Shown here piece by piece: positions 8,749 through 17,338 of a stretch of 64,000 nt of DNA. The notes under the pieces are model-generated. The model was not told the origin of the DNA. It saw only the letters and a list, made by a program, of their open reading frames with translations, and ran no database searches. The DNA is from Streptomyces sp. MNU76 (GTDB lineage: Bacteria; Actinomycetota; Actinomycetes; Streptomycetales; Streptomycetaceae), in contig NZ_JAJKLK010000024.1 in assembly GCF_020982545.1 (NCBI RefSeq), forward strand, positions 62,001 through 126,000, given 5' to 3'. A program made the position numbers and the translations under genes. How positions within the stretch are numbered: the stretch's first letter is position 1; each line of letters opens with the position of its first letter.

Positions 8749-9315
8749 GTGAGTGAGCAGCCCGACCGGCAGATCCAGAAGCCGTTCCTGTACGTCGTCG
8801 TATGCGCGGCCGGTGTCGCAGGCGACGTCGGCACGCTGATCACTGCTGCTCAGGGAGCAGAATGGGACGTGGGTGTCGTCGCCACCCCGCAGGGCCTCGG
8901 CTTCCTCGACGCCGAGACGGTCGAGGCACAGACCGGCTACCCGATCCGCTCGGCCTGGCGTTCGCCCGGAGACCCTCGTCCGCTGCCGCCTGCTGACGCC
9001 ATCGCGGTCGCGCCGGCCACCTTCAACACGATCAACAAGTGGGCCGCCGGCATCTCCGACACCCTGGCGCTGGCCATCCTTTGTGAGGCGTACGGGCTCG
9101 GCATCCGCACCGCGGTCCTCCCGTATCTGAACTCCGCCCAGGCCGCCCATCCCGCGTACCGCCAGAGCGTGGAGCGGTTACGCGAGATGGGCGTCCTGAT
9201 CGGCTCGTACGAGCCTCACCAGCCGAAGGCCGGCGGTGGGGCGGACCGGTTCCGCTGGGAGGAGGCGTTGGAGCTGTTCACACCCAGGCTGGCCGCGCCA
9301 CCAGTTACGGGGTGA
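8749..9315 (+). CDS. Flavoprotein-family (Dfp/UbiX-like) protein
   Basis: A 188-residue flavoprotein of the PPC-decarboxylase/UbiX-like fold: LYVVVCAAGVAGDVGTLI at the N-terminus, DVGVVATPQGLGFLD, and the diagnostic DAIAVAPATFNTINKWAAG, which matches the APATANTIxK loop that cradles FMN. The start is the GTG at 8749, preceded by GGAG with 7-nt spacing; an upstream extension to 8392 has no family content. Family members decarboxylate cysteinyl or aromatic substrates or bind flavin only; the function here is unknown. Its last bases overlap the convergent aspartyl-tRNA synthetase gene. Confidence 0.8.
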   Translation: MSEQPDRQIQKPFLYVVVCAAGVAGDVGTLITAAQGAEWDVGVVATPQGLGFLDAETVEAQTGYPIRSAWRSPGDPRPLPPADAIAVAPATFNTINKWAAGISDTLALAILCEAYGLGIRTAVLPYLNSAQAAHPAYRQSVERLREMGVLIGSYEPHQPKAGGGADRFRWEEALELFTPRLAAPPVTG

Positions 9316-10615
9316 GCCGGTTCGGCCCGCGGAAGAGGAAGCTGGCCTCGCGGATGGAGTCCAGGCCGAGCAGCACCATCAGCACGCGCCCGAGGCCCAT
9401 CCCGAGCCCACCGTGGGGCGGGCACCCGTACCGGAACGCGTTCAAGTAGTCCCGCATCGGTTCGGGGCTCATGCCCTTCGCGGCGGCCTGCTCCAGCAGT
9501 ACGTCATACCGGTGCTCGCGCTGCGCACCGGTGGTGACCTCCAGCCCCTTCCACAGCAGGTCGAAGCTGAGCGTCCCGCTCGGGTCGTTGGCCGGCCGCA
9601 TGTGGTAGAAGGGCCGGATGTTGGCCGGGTAGTGAGTGATGAACACGAATTCGTGGCCGGTGGCCTGTTGGATGTGAGCGCTGATGCTCCGCTCACCCTC
9701 AGGGTCCAGGTCCTCCTTGCCCCCTGCCCGGTCCCAGCCGCTCTCGCGCAGGATCTTCTGCGCTTCGGCCATGGTGACGCGGGGGAATGGCGTCGTGGGC
9801 ACGGTGACCTCGACACCGAAGCGCTCGGCGATCGCCCCGCCGTGTGCGTCCGCGACCTTGGCGATCGCGTGGGCGAGCATCTGCTCCTCGAAGGCCATCA
9901 CGTCCTCGACCCCGTCGATCCAGGCCAACTCCACGTCGACGCCCGTGAACTCGGTGGCGTGCCGGGAGGTGAACGACGGCTCGGCGCGGAAGACCGGCCC
10001 GATCTCGAAGACCTTGTCGACGCCCGCCGAGATCGCCATTTGCTTGAAGAATTGCGGTGACTGCGCCAGGTAGGCGCTGCCGCCGAAGTAGCCGAGCTTG
10101 AAGACCTCAGCCCCCGACTCTGAGGCGGTGCCCATGAGCTTGGGGGTGTGCATCTCGGTGGCGCCCTGCGCGAAGGCGTACTCGCGCATGCCCTGTTCCA
10201 GGGAGGTCTGCACGGCGAACATCAGCTGAGTGGCGGGACGGCGGCGCACGTCCAGGAAGCGCCAGTCCATCCGCTGTTCCAGGCCGGTGTGCTCGTCGAT
10301 CGGCAGCGGTGTGGCGGCCGGGTTCAGGACCTCAACCGCCTCAGGGACGATTTCCAGGCCGCCAAGCTTGACCTGGGCGGCGTCGACGACGCGGCCGGTG
10401 ATCTTGACTGCGGATTCGGGGGTGAGAGCTTCGAGTTGGGCCTCCACCGGCCCGTCCTTGCGCTTGTGGGTCACCTGCACCATGCCGGTGCTGTCGCGCA
10501 CGATGACGAACTGCATAGTGCTCTGCAGGCGAAGGGTGTTCACCCATCCGCAGACAGAAACGGTACGGCCGACGTGTTCTCGCAGGTCGGAGACGTGTAC
10601 GCGGCTGTGGATCAT
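9305..10615 (-). CDS. aspS: Second aspartyl-tRNA synthetase, archaeal/non-discriminating type
   Basis: A 436-residue class II synthetase. The N-terminal OB fold (VSVCGWVNTLRLQSTMQFVI) binds the anticodon. Motif 2 is FEIGPVFRAEPSFTSRH followed by EFTGVDVELAW, and motif 3 is GGLGMGLGRVLMVLLGL near the C-terminus, which ends FRGPNRLTP as in archaeal-type AspRS. Bacterial housekeeping AspRS is about 590 residues with a GAD insertion domain, absent here, so this is an accessory or non-discriminating paralogue. The ATG at 10615 has GGAGG six bases upstream. The leader in front of it is a T-box with an Asp specifier, so expression should rise when tRNA-Asp is uncharged. It may support a pathway that drains aspartate or provide resistance to an AspRS inhibitor (inference). 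Confidence 0.92.
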   Translation of the reverse strand: MIHSRVHVSDLREHVGRTVSVCGWVNTLRLQSTMQFVIVRDSTGMVQVTHKRKDGPVEAQLEALTPESAVKITGRVVDAAQVKLGGLEIVPEAVEVLNPAATPLPIDEHTGLEQRMDWRFLDVRRRPATQLMFAVQTSLEQGMREYAFAQGATEMHTPKLMGTASESGAEVFKLGYFGGSAYLAQSPQFFKQMAISAGVDKVFEIGPVFRAEPSFTSRHATEFTGVDVELAWIDGVEDVMAFEEQMLAHAIAKVADAHGGAIAERFGVEVTVPTTPFPRVTMAEAQKILRESGWDRAGGKEDLDPEGERSISAHIQQATGHEFVFITHYPANIRPFYHMRPANDPSGTLSFDLLWKGLEVTTGAQREHRYDVLLEQAAAKGMSPEPMRDYLNAFRYGCPPHGGLGMGLGRVLMVLLGLDSIREASFLFRGPNRLTP

Positions 10616-10619
10616 TCGG

Positions 10620-10875
10620 GTCCTCCGAAGGACGTCGTCATGATCCCTTGGGAGTGCGGGCGAGAAGGGCAACTCGCGGTACCACCGCACTTTCGCCGCC
10701 ACGCGGTGGCGGCCTCATTCGGCCCGGTGACGGGGGCCGGCCGGCGGGGCATTGGACCACCGAGCGGGGTCGTTCCTCCCCGCGCTCGGGAGGGTCTTCA
10801 CCACAGAGCACGAGACCGCCTTCCCAGCTTCCGGCGGCTCTCTCGGCTCGTGTGATCTGTGGCTACTCGTCTCCG
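10620..10875 (-). ncRNA. T-box riboswitch with GAC (Asp) specifier upstream of aspS
   Basis: Read on the minus strand, the leader has the full T-box layout. AGTA (10867-10864) and GAA (10799-10797) form the loop-E motif, and GAC at 10796-10794 directly follows it in the specifier position, coding Asp. Above it are stems CCACAG/CTGTGG and ACGAG/CTCGT and the distal AGAGAGCCGCCGG...GGAAGGCGGT element of stem I. The T-box consensus TGGTACCGCG lies at 10684-10675. Just before the gene, GTCCT-TCGG-AGGAC (10633-10620) is a hairpin that buries the GGAGG ribosome-binding site, with no U-run terminator, so translational control is likely, as known for actinobacterial ileS T-boxes. Confidence 0.9.
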
Positions 10876-11259
10876 TCGACGCGTTGCTGTGCAGGGTACG
10901 GAGCGTGTAGCGGCGATGGCAATCAAGAACCTGCCGTGAGCGGGTCCCATACGGCTGGCTGCGGCTGTCGATGCCAACGGTGGTTTCCGTACGGCAGACG
11001 CTCGGCGAAGTCGTGATTGAGGGAACTTGAAGGTGCCGAGCTGTACCTCAAGTTGGGCCGCAAGGTCGCCCCCGTCGACGTCTGAGATCAGACGCGGCGT
11101 TGACTCACCTGCGTGAGTCGCCGCCGTTTCCGTTTGGCTTTGAGGCGTGGCAGGCGCGTTGTCAGGGCGCCGATCGATGGTCATGCGGGGGGACGGCAGT
11201 ACCGATCGGTGTCGACCCGAGCAAGACCGTCGATGCCATGCCCGGAATGCTCGCACGGA
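10876..11259. other. Intergenic stretch between T-box leader and P-loop kinase gene
   Basis: No complete gene is visible. On the plus strand, ELYLKLGRKVAPVDV followed by a stop (about 11037-11085) looks like the tail of a lost gene, but I cannot name it. The promoter of the T-box/aspS unit must lie at about 10880-10960. Confidence 0.4.
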
Positions 11260-11889
11260 TCACGAAGCCCAACCGTGCCCCAGGGAGAGTCGGCCGACTT
11301 GATGTGCGTCGCGTTGCTCCGTGATCCATCGCTCGACCTGGCCCACGGAGTTCGGCAATGGTTGGTCCGTGGTGTCGAGCAGTTGAGTGCGCCATCGGGG
11401 ATCACTGGCATGCCAGCTGGTCCAGCGGTGCCAGACCATCTTGTGCCAGCTGTTGTCGATGATGACGTCGGGCCGGTGGCGGGGGTTGAGAGCGTGCTGC
11501 CGGTGCCATGTGGCCCAACCGAGGAAGGCGTCGACGGCCGGCGTGTCCCACCGGCCGGGGTCACGTGCGGCAAGACGAGCGCGCCGGACCTCGTCGGCGA
11601 CATCGACCAGGCATACGGCGATGCCATCGAGAAGCGGCGCGGAGGGCACGGCGAGGACTTCACCCAGGGGAGACTGGCCGGTGAGTAACAGGTCGATGCC
11701 GCGCTCCTGGTACTCCAGCGCGCGCTGCACCCACATCTCGGTCATCCGGTGGCGCCAGTGCAGGTCGGCGCCCGCTGGCACACCAAGTTCATCAAAGTCG
11801 TGCACGACGATGTGCGGGAGCCTGCTGGCGGTGGCGTAGGCGAGCGTCGTCTTGCCCGAGCAGCTCGACCCGGTGAGCTTGAACAACAT
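11260..11889 (-). CDS. P-loop kinase-like ATP-binding protein
   Basis: A 209-residue protein with a clean Walker A motif at its N-terminus (LTGSSCSGKTTLA, residues 4-16) and a HIVVHDFDELG strand where small-molecule kinases keep an acidic metal ligand. Arginines in VRRARLAARDPGRWD could form a lid. The layout suits a nucleotide, antibiotic or zeta-toxin-like kinase, but no acceptor specificity can be seen. The start is taken as the ATG at 11889 because Walker A follows at once; a longer frame to 12024 adds only non-conserved sequence. Leu68 is a TTA codon (11686-11688), so in a Streptomyces host its translation should depend on the bldA tRNA. Confidence 0.7.
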   Translation of the reverse strand: MLFKLTGSSCSGKTTLAYATASRLPHIVVHDFDELGVPAGADLHWRHRMTEMWVQRALEYQERGIDLLLTGQSPLGEVLAVPSAPLLDGIAVCLVDVADEVRRARLAARDPGRWDTPAVDAFLGWATWHRQHALNPRHRPDVIIDNSWHKMVWHRWTSWHASDPRWRTQLLDTTDQPLPNSVGQVERWITEQRDAHQVGRLSLGHGWAS

Positions 11890-12130
11890 CGCCCCACAGT
11901 GCCAGCGCCTTAGCGCCGCTCTCGACCCATTTCTGCTCACCCACTGCCTCGGCTGGGTACCAAGCGCGGTAGCGGGCGCCAGGCCGGGCCAGGTCCGGGT
12001 TAAGCCGGTGATCATCCACGTCATGAGGGCGGCGGTGACGGCGATCTGGACAGCGACGGCACGTGCACGGGCAGGAGCCTTCGGGCGGGAGGGGAAGGGT
12101 GGGGCGGCCCCTTAACCGGGGCGCCGGGTG

Positions 12131-13144
12131 TCAACGCTCGGGCTTGGGGGGCCGCTGCATGAGCGCGGCGGCGGCCTCGTCGAGGGTGACTTTCTCATGC
12201 AGCAGGGCGGAGATCACTTCCGTGATCGGCATCTCCACGCCCTGGGCATGGGCCAGGGCGAGAATCGCCTCGGCGGATTTGACGCCCTCGGTGGTCTGCC
12301 GGGTGGCGGCCGTCGCTTGTTCGACGCTCAGGCCCTGGCCGAGGTGGGTGCCGAAGGTGCGGTTGCGGGAGAGCGGGGACGAGCAGGTGGCCACCAGGTC
12401 GCCGAGGCCGGCAAGCCCTGCGAGGGTGGCCGGGTGGGCGCCCATGGCCACAGCCAGCCGGGTGGTCTCCGCCAGCCCGCGTGTGATGAGCATGGCCGAG
12501 GCGTTGTCGCCCAGGCCCATCCCGGAGGCGATGCCGACCGCCAGAGCGATGACGTTCTTCACCGCTCCACCCAGCTCGCAGCCGGTCACATCGCTGCTGG
12601 TGTAGGGCCGGAAGTACGAGGTGTGGCACGCCTGCTGGAAGCGTCGGGCGGCGTCCTCGTCGGCGCAGGCGACGGTGGCGGCGGCGGGCTGGCCCTTCAT
12701 GATCTCGCGGGCGAGGTTCGGGCCCGACAGCACCGCGACCCGGTCCGCACTCACGCCGGTCACCTCGGTGATGACCTGGCTCGCTCGTTCCCTGCTGCCC
12801 AGTTCGATGCCCTTCATCAGCGACACGATCACGGTGTCGGGCCCGATGTGCGGTGTCCACGCGGCGAGGTTGGTCCGCAGGGACTGGGCGGGGATGGACA
12901 GCACGAAGTAGTCGGCGCCGTGAAGCGCGGCGGCCGGGTCGGTCGTGGCCGTCAGAGTGGGCGGCAGCTCGACATCCGGGAAATAGCCGGGGTTGCGGTG
13001 AACCGTGTTGATCGCGTCGGCGATCTCGTCCCGGCGGGCGTGCACGATGACGTGGGTGCCGGCGTCGGCCAGGATCTTGGCGACTGCGGTACCCCAGGAG
13101 CCGGCCGAGAACACCGCCGCACGGGCAGAACGGTGCTGGGTCAC
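12131..13144 (-). CDS. gpsA: NAD(P)-dependent glycerol-3-phosphate dehydrogenase
   Basis: A 337-residue GpsA that converts dihydroxyacetone phosphate to sn-glycerol-3-phosphate for phospholipid synthesis. The N-terminal Rossmann loop is FSAGSWGTAVAKILA (the first Gly of the usual GxGxWGT is Ser here). Other conserved blocks are VSLMKGIE, VLSGPNLAREI, the catalytic ELGGAVKNVIALAVG lysine region, NASAMLITRGL and LAGLGDLVATC. The start is the GTG at 13144 with GAGAGG upstream. It sits in accessory DNA, so it is probably a second copy beside a housekeeping gpsA. Confidence 0.93.
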   Translation of the reverse strand: MTQHRSARAAVFSAGSWGTAVAKILADAGTHVIVHARRDEIADAINTVHRNPGYFPDVELPPTLTATTDPAAALHGADYFVLSIPAQSLRTNLAAWTPHIGPDTVIVSLMKGIELGSRERASQVITEVTGVSADRVAVLSGPNLAREIMKGQPAAATVACADEDAARRFQQACHTSYFRPYTSSDVTGCELGGAVKNVIALAVGIASGMGLGDNASAMLITRGLAETTRLAVAMGAHPATLAGLAGLGDLVATCSSPLSRNRTFGTHLGQGLSVEQATAATRQTTEGVKSAEAILALAHAQGVEMPITEVISALLHEKVTLDEAAAALMQRPPKPER

Positions 13145-13219
13145 TGGGGGGCCTCTCGCCGGACGTGGGCCCGTCACCGGGGCGGCACCCGGGCCCCGAC
13201 ATCTTATCGGCGGTGCCAG

Positions 13220-13740
13220 GCCCAGCTGGAACACACGCGGGGCGCCGCAGGACCAGCAAGAGGGCGCGGCGGCCGGGCAGTGTGGGCAACACCTGGTGAG
13301 CTTCGCGCAGCATGATCTGCGCCTGTTTCTCGCCCAGCCCGCGCTGGAGTTCGTCGGCGTGGGCGATCCACAGCCGGTAGGGCCGGTCCCACATCGCGGG
13401 CTTCGCGGGCTTCGCGGGCCGCTCGTTCATGTGCTCCACCGCGAGCCTGGCCGCGTGTGCCTGCTTCTCCCAGACGGGTTCCGCGCCGCGCCGCAGCGCC
13501 CGGGTCAGAACCAGTCGGCGGCCGGGGCCAGGACGCGGCCCAGCTCGCCCACCGCCACTGCCCGGTCGGCGGTGCGAGGGCGTCCACGTACACGATGCCG
13601 TGGGCACTGGAGCTGGGCGGGCCGGTGTCCTCCAGCTCAGCAACGCGGAAGGCAGCCCGGTCGGCGGACATGCCGAAGCGGGGGCGACGGCCGGTGGCCT
13701 GGACGATGGCGACCGGGGAGAGGTGGAAGCCGTTGACCGG
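13220..13740 (-). pseudogene. SAM-dependent methyltransferase remnant
   Basis: Translation in three successive minus-strand frames gives one methyltransferase-like chain: FHLSPVAIVQATG, FRVAELEDTG, GIVYVDALAP, then DRAVAVGELGRVLAP, then RLVLTRALRRGAEPVWEKQ, YRLWIAHADELQRGLG and HQVLPTLPGRRALLLVLRRP. Both breaks are explained by one missing base each in C/G runs. However, the N-terminal glycine-rich SAM motif I is absent because the divergent Nudix gene begins there, so the gene is truncated whether or not the frame breaks are real. Confidence 0.65.
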
Positions 13741-13777
13741 CCGGAGCGCGGGGGCGGAGGGCTTCTCGTGGAGTCGC

Positions 13778-14272
13778 ATGGGGAAGCATCCGACCGTGGC
13801 CTACCCCGCAGATAAACCGCTTGCAGCCGATGGCCGTGGCAACTCCTTGATCTCGTTCGCGCGGGGCGGTGAGACAGCGCCGCCTCAGGACGCCCCGCTG
13901 CCGGCGGCGCTGGTGGCCTTGTGGCGAGCCGGCCGGGTCCTCATGGTCTTCGATCGCTACCGTCAGTCCTGGGAGCTTCCAGGGGGGAGCATCGAAGAGC
14001 GCGAATCCCCTCGCCAGGCGGCCACGCGCGAACTGCTGGAAGAGAGCGGGCAACAGCCTGATGAACGGTTGCGGTTCATCGGCTACGCGCGATTCGTGCT
14101 GGCGCCTGACCGGCGAGCCGAATATCTGGCCCTGTACGCAGGAACCTGCGCCGAGACCCGCGCCTTCGAGCCCACCGAGGAGATCTCGGCTATCCGCTGG
14201 TGGGACCTCCTCGAACGCCTCCCGGGGTATGTGCAGCCCCTGGACGCCTACCTCGCCGCGCTCACCCGGTAG
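13778..14272 (+). CDS. Nudix hydrolase (second)
   Basis: A 164-residue Nudix protein. The box is GGSIEERESPRQAATRELLE followed by ESGQQP, with all catalytic acidic residues of G-x5-E-x7-REUXEE present except that the usual EExG reads EESG. Strands RVLMVFDRYRQSWELP and AIRWWDLLERLP fit the fold. The ATG at 13778 with GGAG upstream is preferred to an in-frame extension from 13457 that overlaps the remnant methyltransferase. Substrate unknown; not similar enough to the 7.4-kb Nudix gene to be a recent duplicate. Confidence 0.8.
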   Translation: MGKHPTVAYPADKPLAADGRGNSLISFARGGETAPPQDAPLPAALVALWRAGRVLMVFDRYRQSWELPGGSIEERESPRQAATRELLEESGQQPDERLRFIGYARFVLAPDRRAEYLALYAGTCAETRAFEPTEEISAIRWWDLLERLPGYVQPLDAYLAALTR

Positions 14273-15434
14273 CCCAGCAGCCGCCGCCACCGCGCCATCG
14301 AGCAGTGGTCAATGTTCAGCGGCCAACGGTCAAGGTTCGCTGTCACCGGACATCATGTCCTTCGACAGGGAACACAGTCGCTCCCAGTCCTTGCCATCCA
14401 ACCGAGTCGCCGCAGGTCAACGGGGTCAACCCGCCGTACGTCGGAACTGTGGGCCGTTGACAGTCAATCCAGTCGTCGCAGGTCAGGGCCTTTCGACTGG
14501 ACTGGGTTGGCTGTCAACGGACACATCAGCTCACGGCAGACGAGAAAGAGACCCAAAGGACTGGAACCTCCTCCGGGATCATGTCAACGTACAACGTCCC
14601 GTAAAAAAACCAGGCCAGGGCAGGGATGGGGCCTCCGATGCGACCGGCAGCAGGCTGGCCGCTCCGGCGGCTGTACCCGCGCTCTGCTTCGGCCGAAACC
14701 GCCTCAAGGAGGCGCACCTGTCGGATCCCGCTCAGCGATCCCCAACTTCACTGCTCCTACCCGCTTGGCATTTGGCGCCTTCGAACGCGGGGACTGCATA
14801 GGAGTGAGAGGACTATGGCACCGTCTGCGCTGCGCGTCTGTGCGGCCGGCTGTTCGGCGACGACTTGGCTGCAACGCGGCCACCGCTGTAACCGAGTGGT
14901 CCTCATACACATCGCGATGCACCCGGAGCCGCAGCGCGATGCGTCGCTCTCGGCACTCGTGATGGACGGCACCCCACGGTCTCTGGCCCTACCGGCTGCC
15001 GTTCCGGGCGTCGTCCGCCGATGAGAACGTCCGTGGACCTCCCGTGCGGGGCGAAACATAGACGACGATCGCCGGTTAGCCAAACCGGCGATCGTGACGA
15101 CCATTGAGGGTGTTCGCAGCGGCTGTGCTTGGCGGTGGAGCCGTTGTGGAACGCAGCCGGTAGTGCCGCAAGACGCAAGGAGGTAATGAGCGGCCCCCGC
15201 CTGCGGCTTCCCTGATTGCAGCGCCGGTTCGCTCAAAGCAGCGATGCCCACGCCGAGTTGGCGTGAGGGCTCTCTGGTGTTGCTGATGCCGTTCTGTCGC
15301 TCCGTGCGCTCCCTCTCAAGGAATTCACTCATGTGCCGATCCGCGATACCCCCTGCCCTTTTTCACCCCAGCCTGGCGGTCCCATCCGCCTTGCTCGCTG
15401 ACTCCGCGTCTATCCGCAATCGCGGGGCGGCGTC
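14273..15434. other. 1.16-kb non-coding or decayed stretch upstream of xis
   Basis: No reading frame here shows protein-like composition. The stretch is repeat-rich (CCAGTCG at 14473 with CGACTGG at 14498) and less GC-rich than its neighbours. It carries one perfect 13-bp hairpin at 15065-15095. It lies where the replication/transfer functions of an integrative element would be expected, so a deletion is likely. Confidence 0.5.
15065..15095. terminator. Perfect 13-bp hairpin
   Basis: ACGATCGCCGGTT pairs with AACCGGCGATCGT across a 5-nt loop. No long U-run follows on either strand, so its role as a terminator is uncertain. A shorter related hairpin (CGCCGGTT/AACCGGCG) recurs at 17395-17415 on the other side of the integrase gene. 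Confidence 0.4.
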
Positions 15435-15632
15435 ATGACGGTAGCGGTTCGGCCTGCGCAAAAGCTGACGGTCGACGAGGTCTGCGCTGAGCTGCAGGTC
15501 TCTCGATCGACCTTCTACGACTGGCGCCAGAAGGGACGCGGGCCACGCTGCATCCGACTGCCCAACGGCTCGCTCCGCATACGGCGCGGTGACTTCGAAA
15601 ACTGGCTTATGGATTGTGAGGACTCTTCTTGA
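15435..15632 (+). CDS. xis: Excisionase/MerR-like helix-turn-helix protein
   Basis: A 65-residue protein with a winged-helix excisionase layout: LTVDEVCAELQVSRSTFYDW is the recognition helix-turn-helix, and GPRCIRLPNGSLRIRRGDFE is the wing. Such proteins direct the partner integrase toward excision. Its TGA overlaps the ATG of the integrase (TGATG), the usual xis-int coupling of actinomycete integrative elements of the pSAM2 type. Confidence 0.85.
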   Translation: MTVAVRPAQKLTVDEVCAELQVSRSTFYDWRQKGRGPRCIRLPNGSLRIRRGDFENWLMDCEDSS

Positions 15633-17026
15633 TGGACACCAGCTCGTTGGATGTTCGCTTCTACCCCATCGAGACGAACAAGCGGGCTAATGGCAACACC
15701 TACACCGTCCGCTGGAAGGTCGCCCACAAGAAACATAGCAAGACGTACAAGAAGAGCGCGGTAGCCGACGATGAGCGTGCGAAGCTGATGTCCGCGCACA
15801 GGAAACGCGAGCCGTTCGACATCGAAACCGGGAGGCCGATCTCCTGGACGTCCAAGGCCGCCGAGGTGAACTGGTACGACTTCGCGGTCGAGTACGTCGA
15901 CTGGAAATCGCCCAGCGCCGCTATCAACACCCGTAAGAACATGGCGAAGGCGCTCACACCCGTGACCATCGCCCTGCTGCGCACGCCGCCGCCTCAGCAC
16001 TTCGAACCGGTGAAGGTCCGCAGGGCGCTGCGGGAGTACGCCTTCAATATCCGACAACGTGCAAATCAGGAGAGGCCCATACCGGCCGAGGTACAGACGA
16101 TCCTCAACTGGGTCCAGCGCAACTCTCTCCCGATGAGCGCGTGGGAGAAGACCGAGCACGTTGACAAGGTCGTAACAGCCCTCACCACGCGCCTTGACGG
16201 TACTGCCGCAGCCGCCAGCTCCGTCAGGCGCAACGACCGCATCATGAACTTGGTCATGGCCTACGCGATCGAGCACAGCTACCTGAAGGCCAACCCTCTC
16301 CCGAAGGGTAAGGGCGCGCGTACTGCTCCGAAGGTGGCCCAGGCCATCGACAAGCGTTGCCTGCTGAACGGCGACCAGGTCGCGAAGATGCTGGACTGGA
16401 TAGGCCAGCGTCCGCGTCGTGGGCGCATCTACCGGGCATTCTTCGCCACCCTCTACTACGCCGGCCTTCGGCCAGAGGAGGCGGTTGCACTCCGGGTGGG
16501 GGACGCCACGCTGCCGGAGACAGGATGGGGCGAATTCCTGGTCCACGAGGCTCAGCCCGAAGTCGGAAGGCAGTGGACCGACACCGGCGAGGTCCATGAG
16601 AAGCGGCATCTCAAAGGACGGGCAGAGGGCGACACGCGTCTGGTCCCCATCCACCCGGTCCTCGTCGTGATCCTTCGCGAGACGATCAAGAAGTATGACC
16701 TTGGGTCGGCCGACCTCCTCTTCCCGGGGGAGAAGGGCGACATGCTCGCGGGGTCGGTGTTCAGGCGCGTCTGGGCCAAGGCGCGCGAGGAGGTCCTGTC
16801 CGATCACGAGTTTCAGTCACCGACTGGCAAGCGCGTGTATGACCTGCGTCATACCTGCCTGACAGCCTGGATGAACGAGGGCATCCCGCACTCAGAGGTC
16901 GCCGAGATGGCCGGCAACAGTGTGCCGGTCCTACAGGCCATCTACGCGCGCTGCGTCGTCGGCCAGCGGGAGCTCTACCTGAAACGCGCCGAAGCCGCGC
17001 TGAGGCTCCCAGAAGTGGCGTCGTGA
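15632..17026 (+). CDS. int: Tyrosine recombinase (integrase)
   Basis: A 464-residue phage-type integrase that joins attP and attB by strand exchange. The catalytic domain shows the first arginine in LYYAGLRPEEAVALRVGD (about residue 280), the H-x-x-R region as YDLRHTCLTAWMNEG (here H-T-C-L follows the Arg), and the terminal tyrosine in VLQAIYARCV. An N-terminal SAM-like/arm-binding part (residues 1-190) precedes it. The ATG at 15632 overlaps the xis stop; TTG at 15629 is unlikely. A strong hairpin follows the stop, then tandem TGTGGGACG repeats, then a tRNA-Arg fragment, the normal int-attP order. Confidence 0.9.
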   Translation: MDTSSLDVRFYPIETNKRANGNTYTVRWKVAHKKHSKTYKKSAVADDERAKLMSAHRKREPFDIETGRPISWTSKAAEVNWYDFAVEYVDWKSPSAAINTRKNMAKALTPVTIALLRTPPPQHFEPVKVRRALREYAFNIRQRANQERPIPAEVQTILNWVQRNSLPMSAWEKTEHVDKVVTALTTRLDGTAAAASSVRRNDRIMNLVMAYAIEHSYLKANPLPKGKGARTAPKVAQAIDKRCLLNGDQVAKMLDWIGQRPRRGRIYRAFFATLYYAGLRPEEAVALRVGDATLPETGWGEFLVHEAQPEVGRQWTDTGEVHEKRHLKGRAEGDTRLVPIHPVLVVILRETIKKYDLGSADLLFPGEKGDMLAGSVFRRVWAKAREEVLSDHEFQSPTGKRVYDLRHTCLTAWMNEGIPHSEVAEMAGNSVPVLQAIYARCVVGQRELYLKRAEAALRLPEVAS

Positions 17027-17028
17027 GA

Positions 17029-17079
17029 AGCGGAGCGGCCTCGGACCCCCGAAGAGGGGGGCCCGAGGCCGCTCCGCTT
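17029..17079 (+). terminator. Strong hairpin terminator after integrase
   Basis: A 17-bp perfect stem (AAGCGGAGCGGCCTCGG at 17029-17045 with its complement at 17063-17079) begins two bases after the int stop and is followed by TTGTGT. It should end the xis-int transcript. Confidence 0.8.
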
Positions 17080-17125
17080 TGTGTGCTGAAAGGGGGTGTC
17101 GGGCCCGTCCCGCGCCCCCTGATTT

Positions 17126-17145
17126 TGTGGGACGTATGTGGGACG
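17126..17145. repeat. Tandem TGTGGGACG repeats, probable integrase arm sites
   Basis: Two direct copies of TGTGGGACG start 11 bp apart (17126 and 17137), between the int terminator and the tRNA-Arg fragment. Position and helical pitch fit arm-type binding sites of the adjacent tyrosine recombinase. Confidence 0.5.
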
Positions 17146-17282
17146 GACACCCGTAGAAGCCCGGTTTTGGCCGGTGTCAGCCGGACTCGGCCCCTGGCGG
17201 AGGCGAACGATCCGATTAACGTGGAAGGTCGTGAAAATGCATTCTGACCTGCGAAAACATCGCCAGCTCGACCGGTGGTCAG

Positions 17283-17338
17283 TGGCGCCCCCGGCAGGAC
17301 TCGAACCTGCGGCCAAGCGCTTAGAAGTCGCCTGCTCC
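17283..17338 (-). other. tRNA-Arg(UCU) 3' fragment, probable attachment-site core
   Basis: On the minus strand the sequence runs from the D-stem end (GGAGCAGG) through a CTTCTAA anticodon loop (anticodon UCU), the T-arm (GCAGGTTCGAGTCCTGC) and the acceptor 3' half GGGGGCGCCA. The 5' part of the tRNA is absent, so this is not a working gene. About 56 bp of tRNA 3' end beside an integrase is the signature of an att site. The non-tRNA flank lies to the right, so the element bounded here should extend rightward. Confidence 0.75.

Noticed and set aside
14273..15434. Several frames of 60-300 codons upstream of xis
   Set aside because: All are arginine/serine/proline-rich, overlap each other in different frames and lack domains or ribosome-binding sites.
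17283..17338. Functional tRNA-Arg gene
   Set aside because: Sequence 5' of the D-stem end is unrelated to a tRNA, so no acceptor stem can form.
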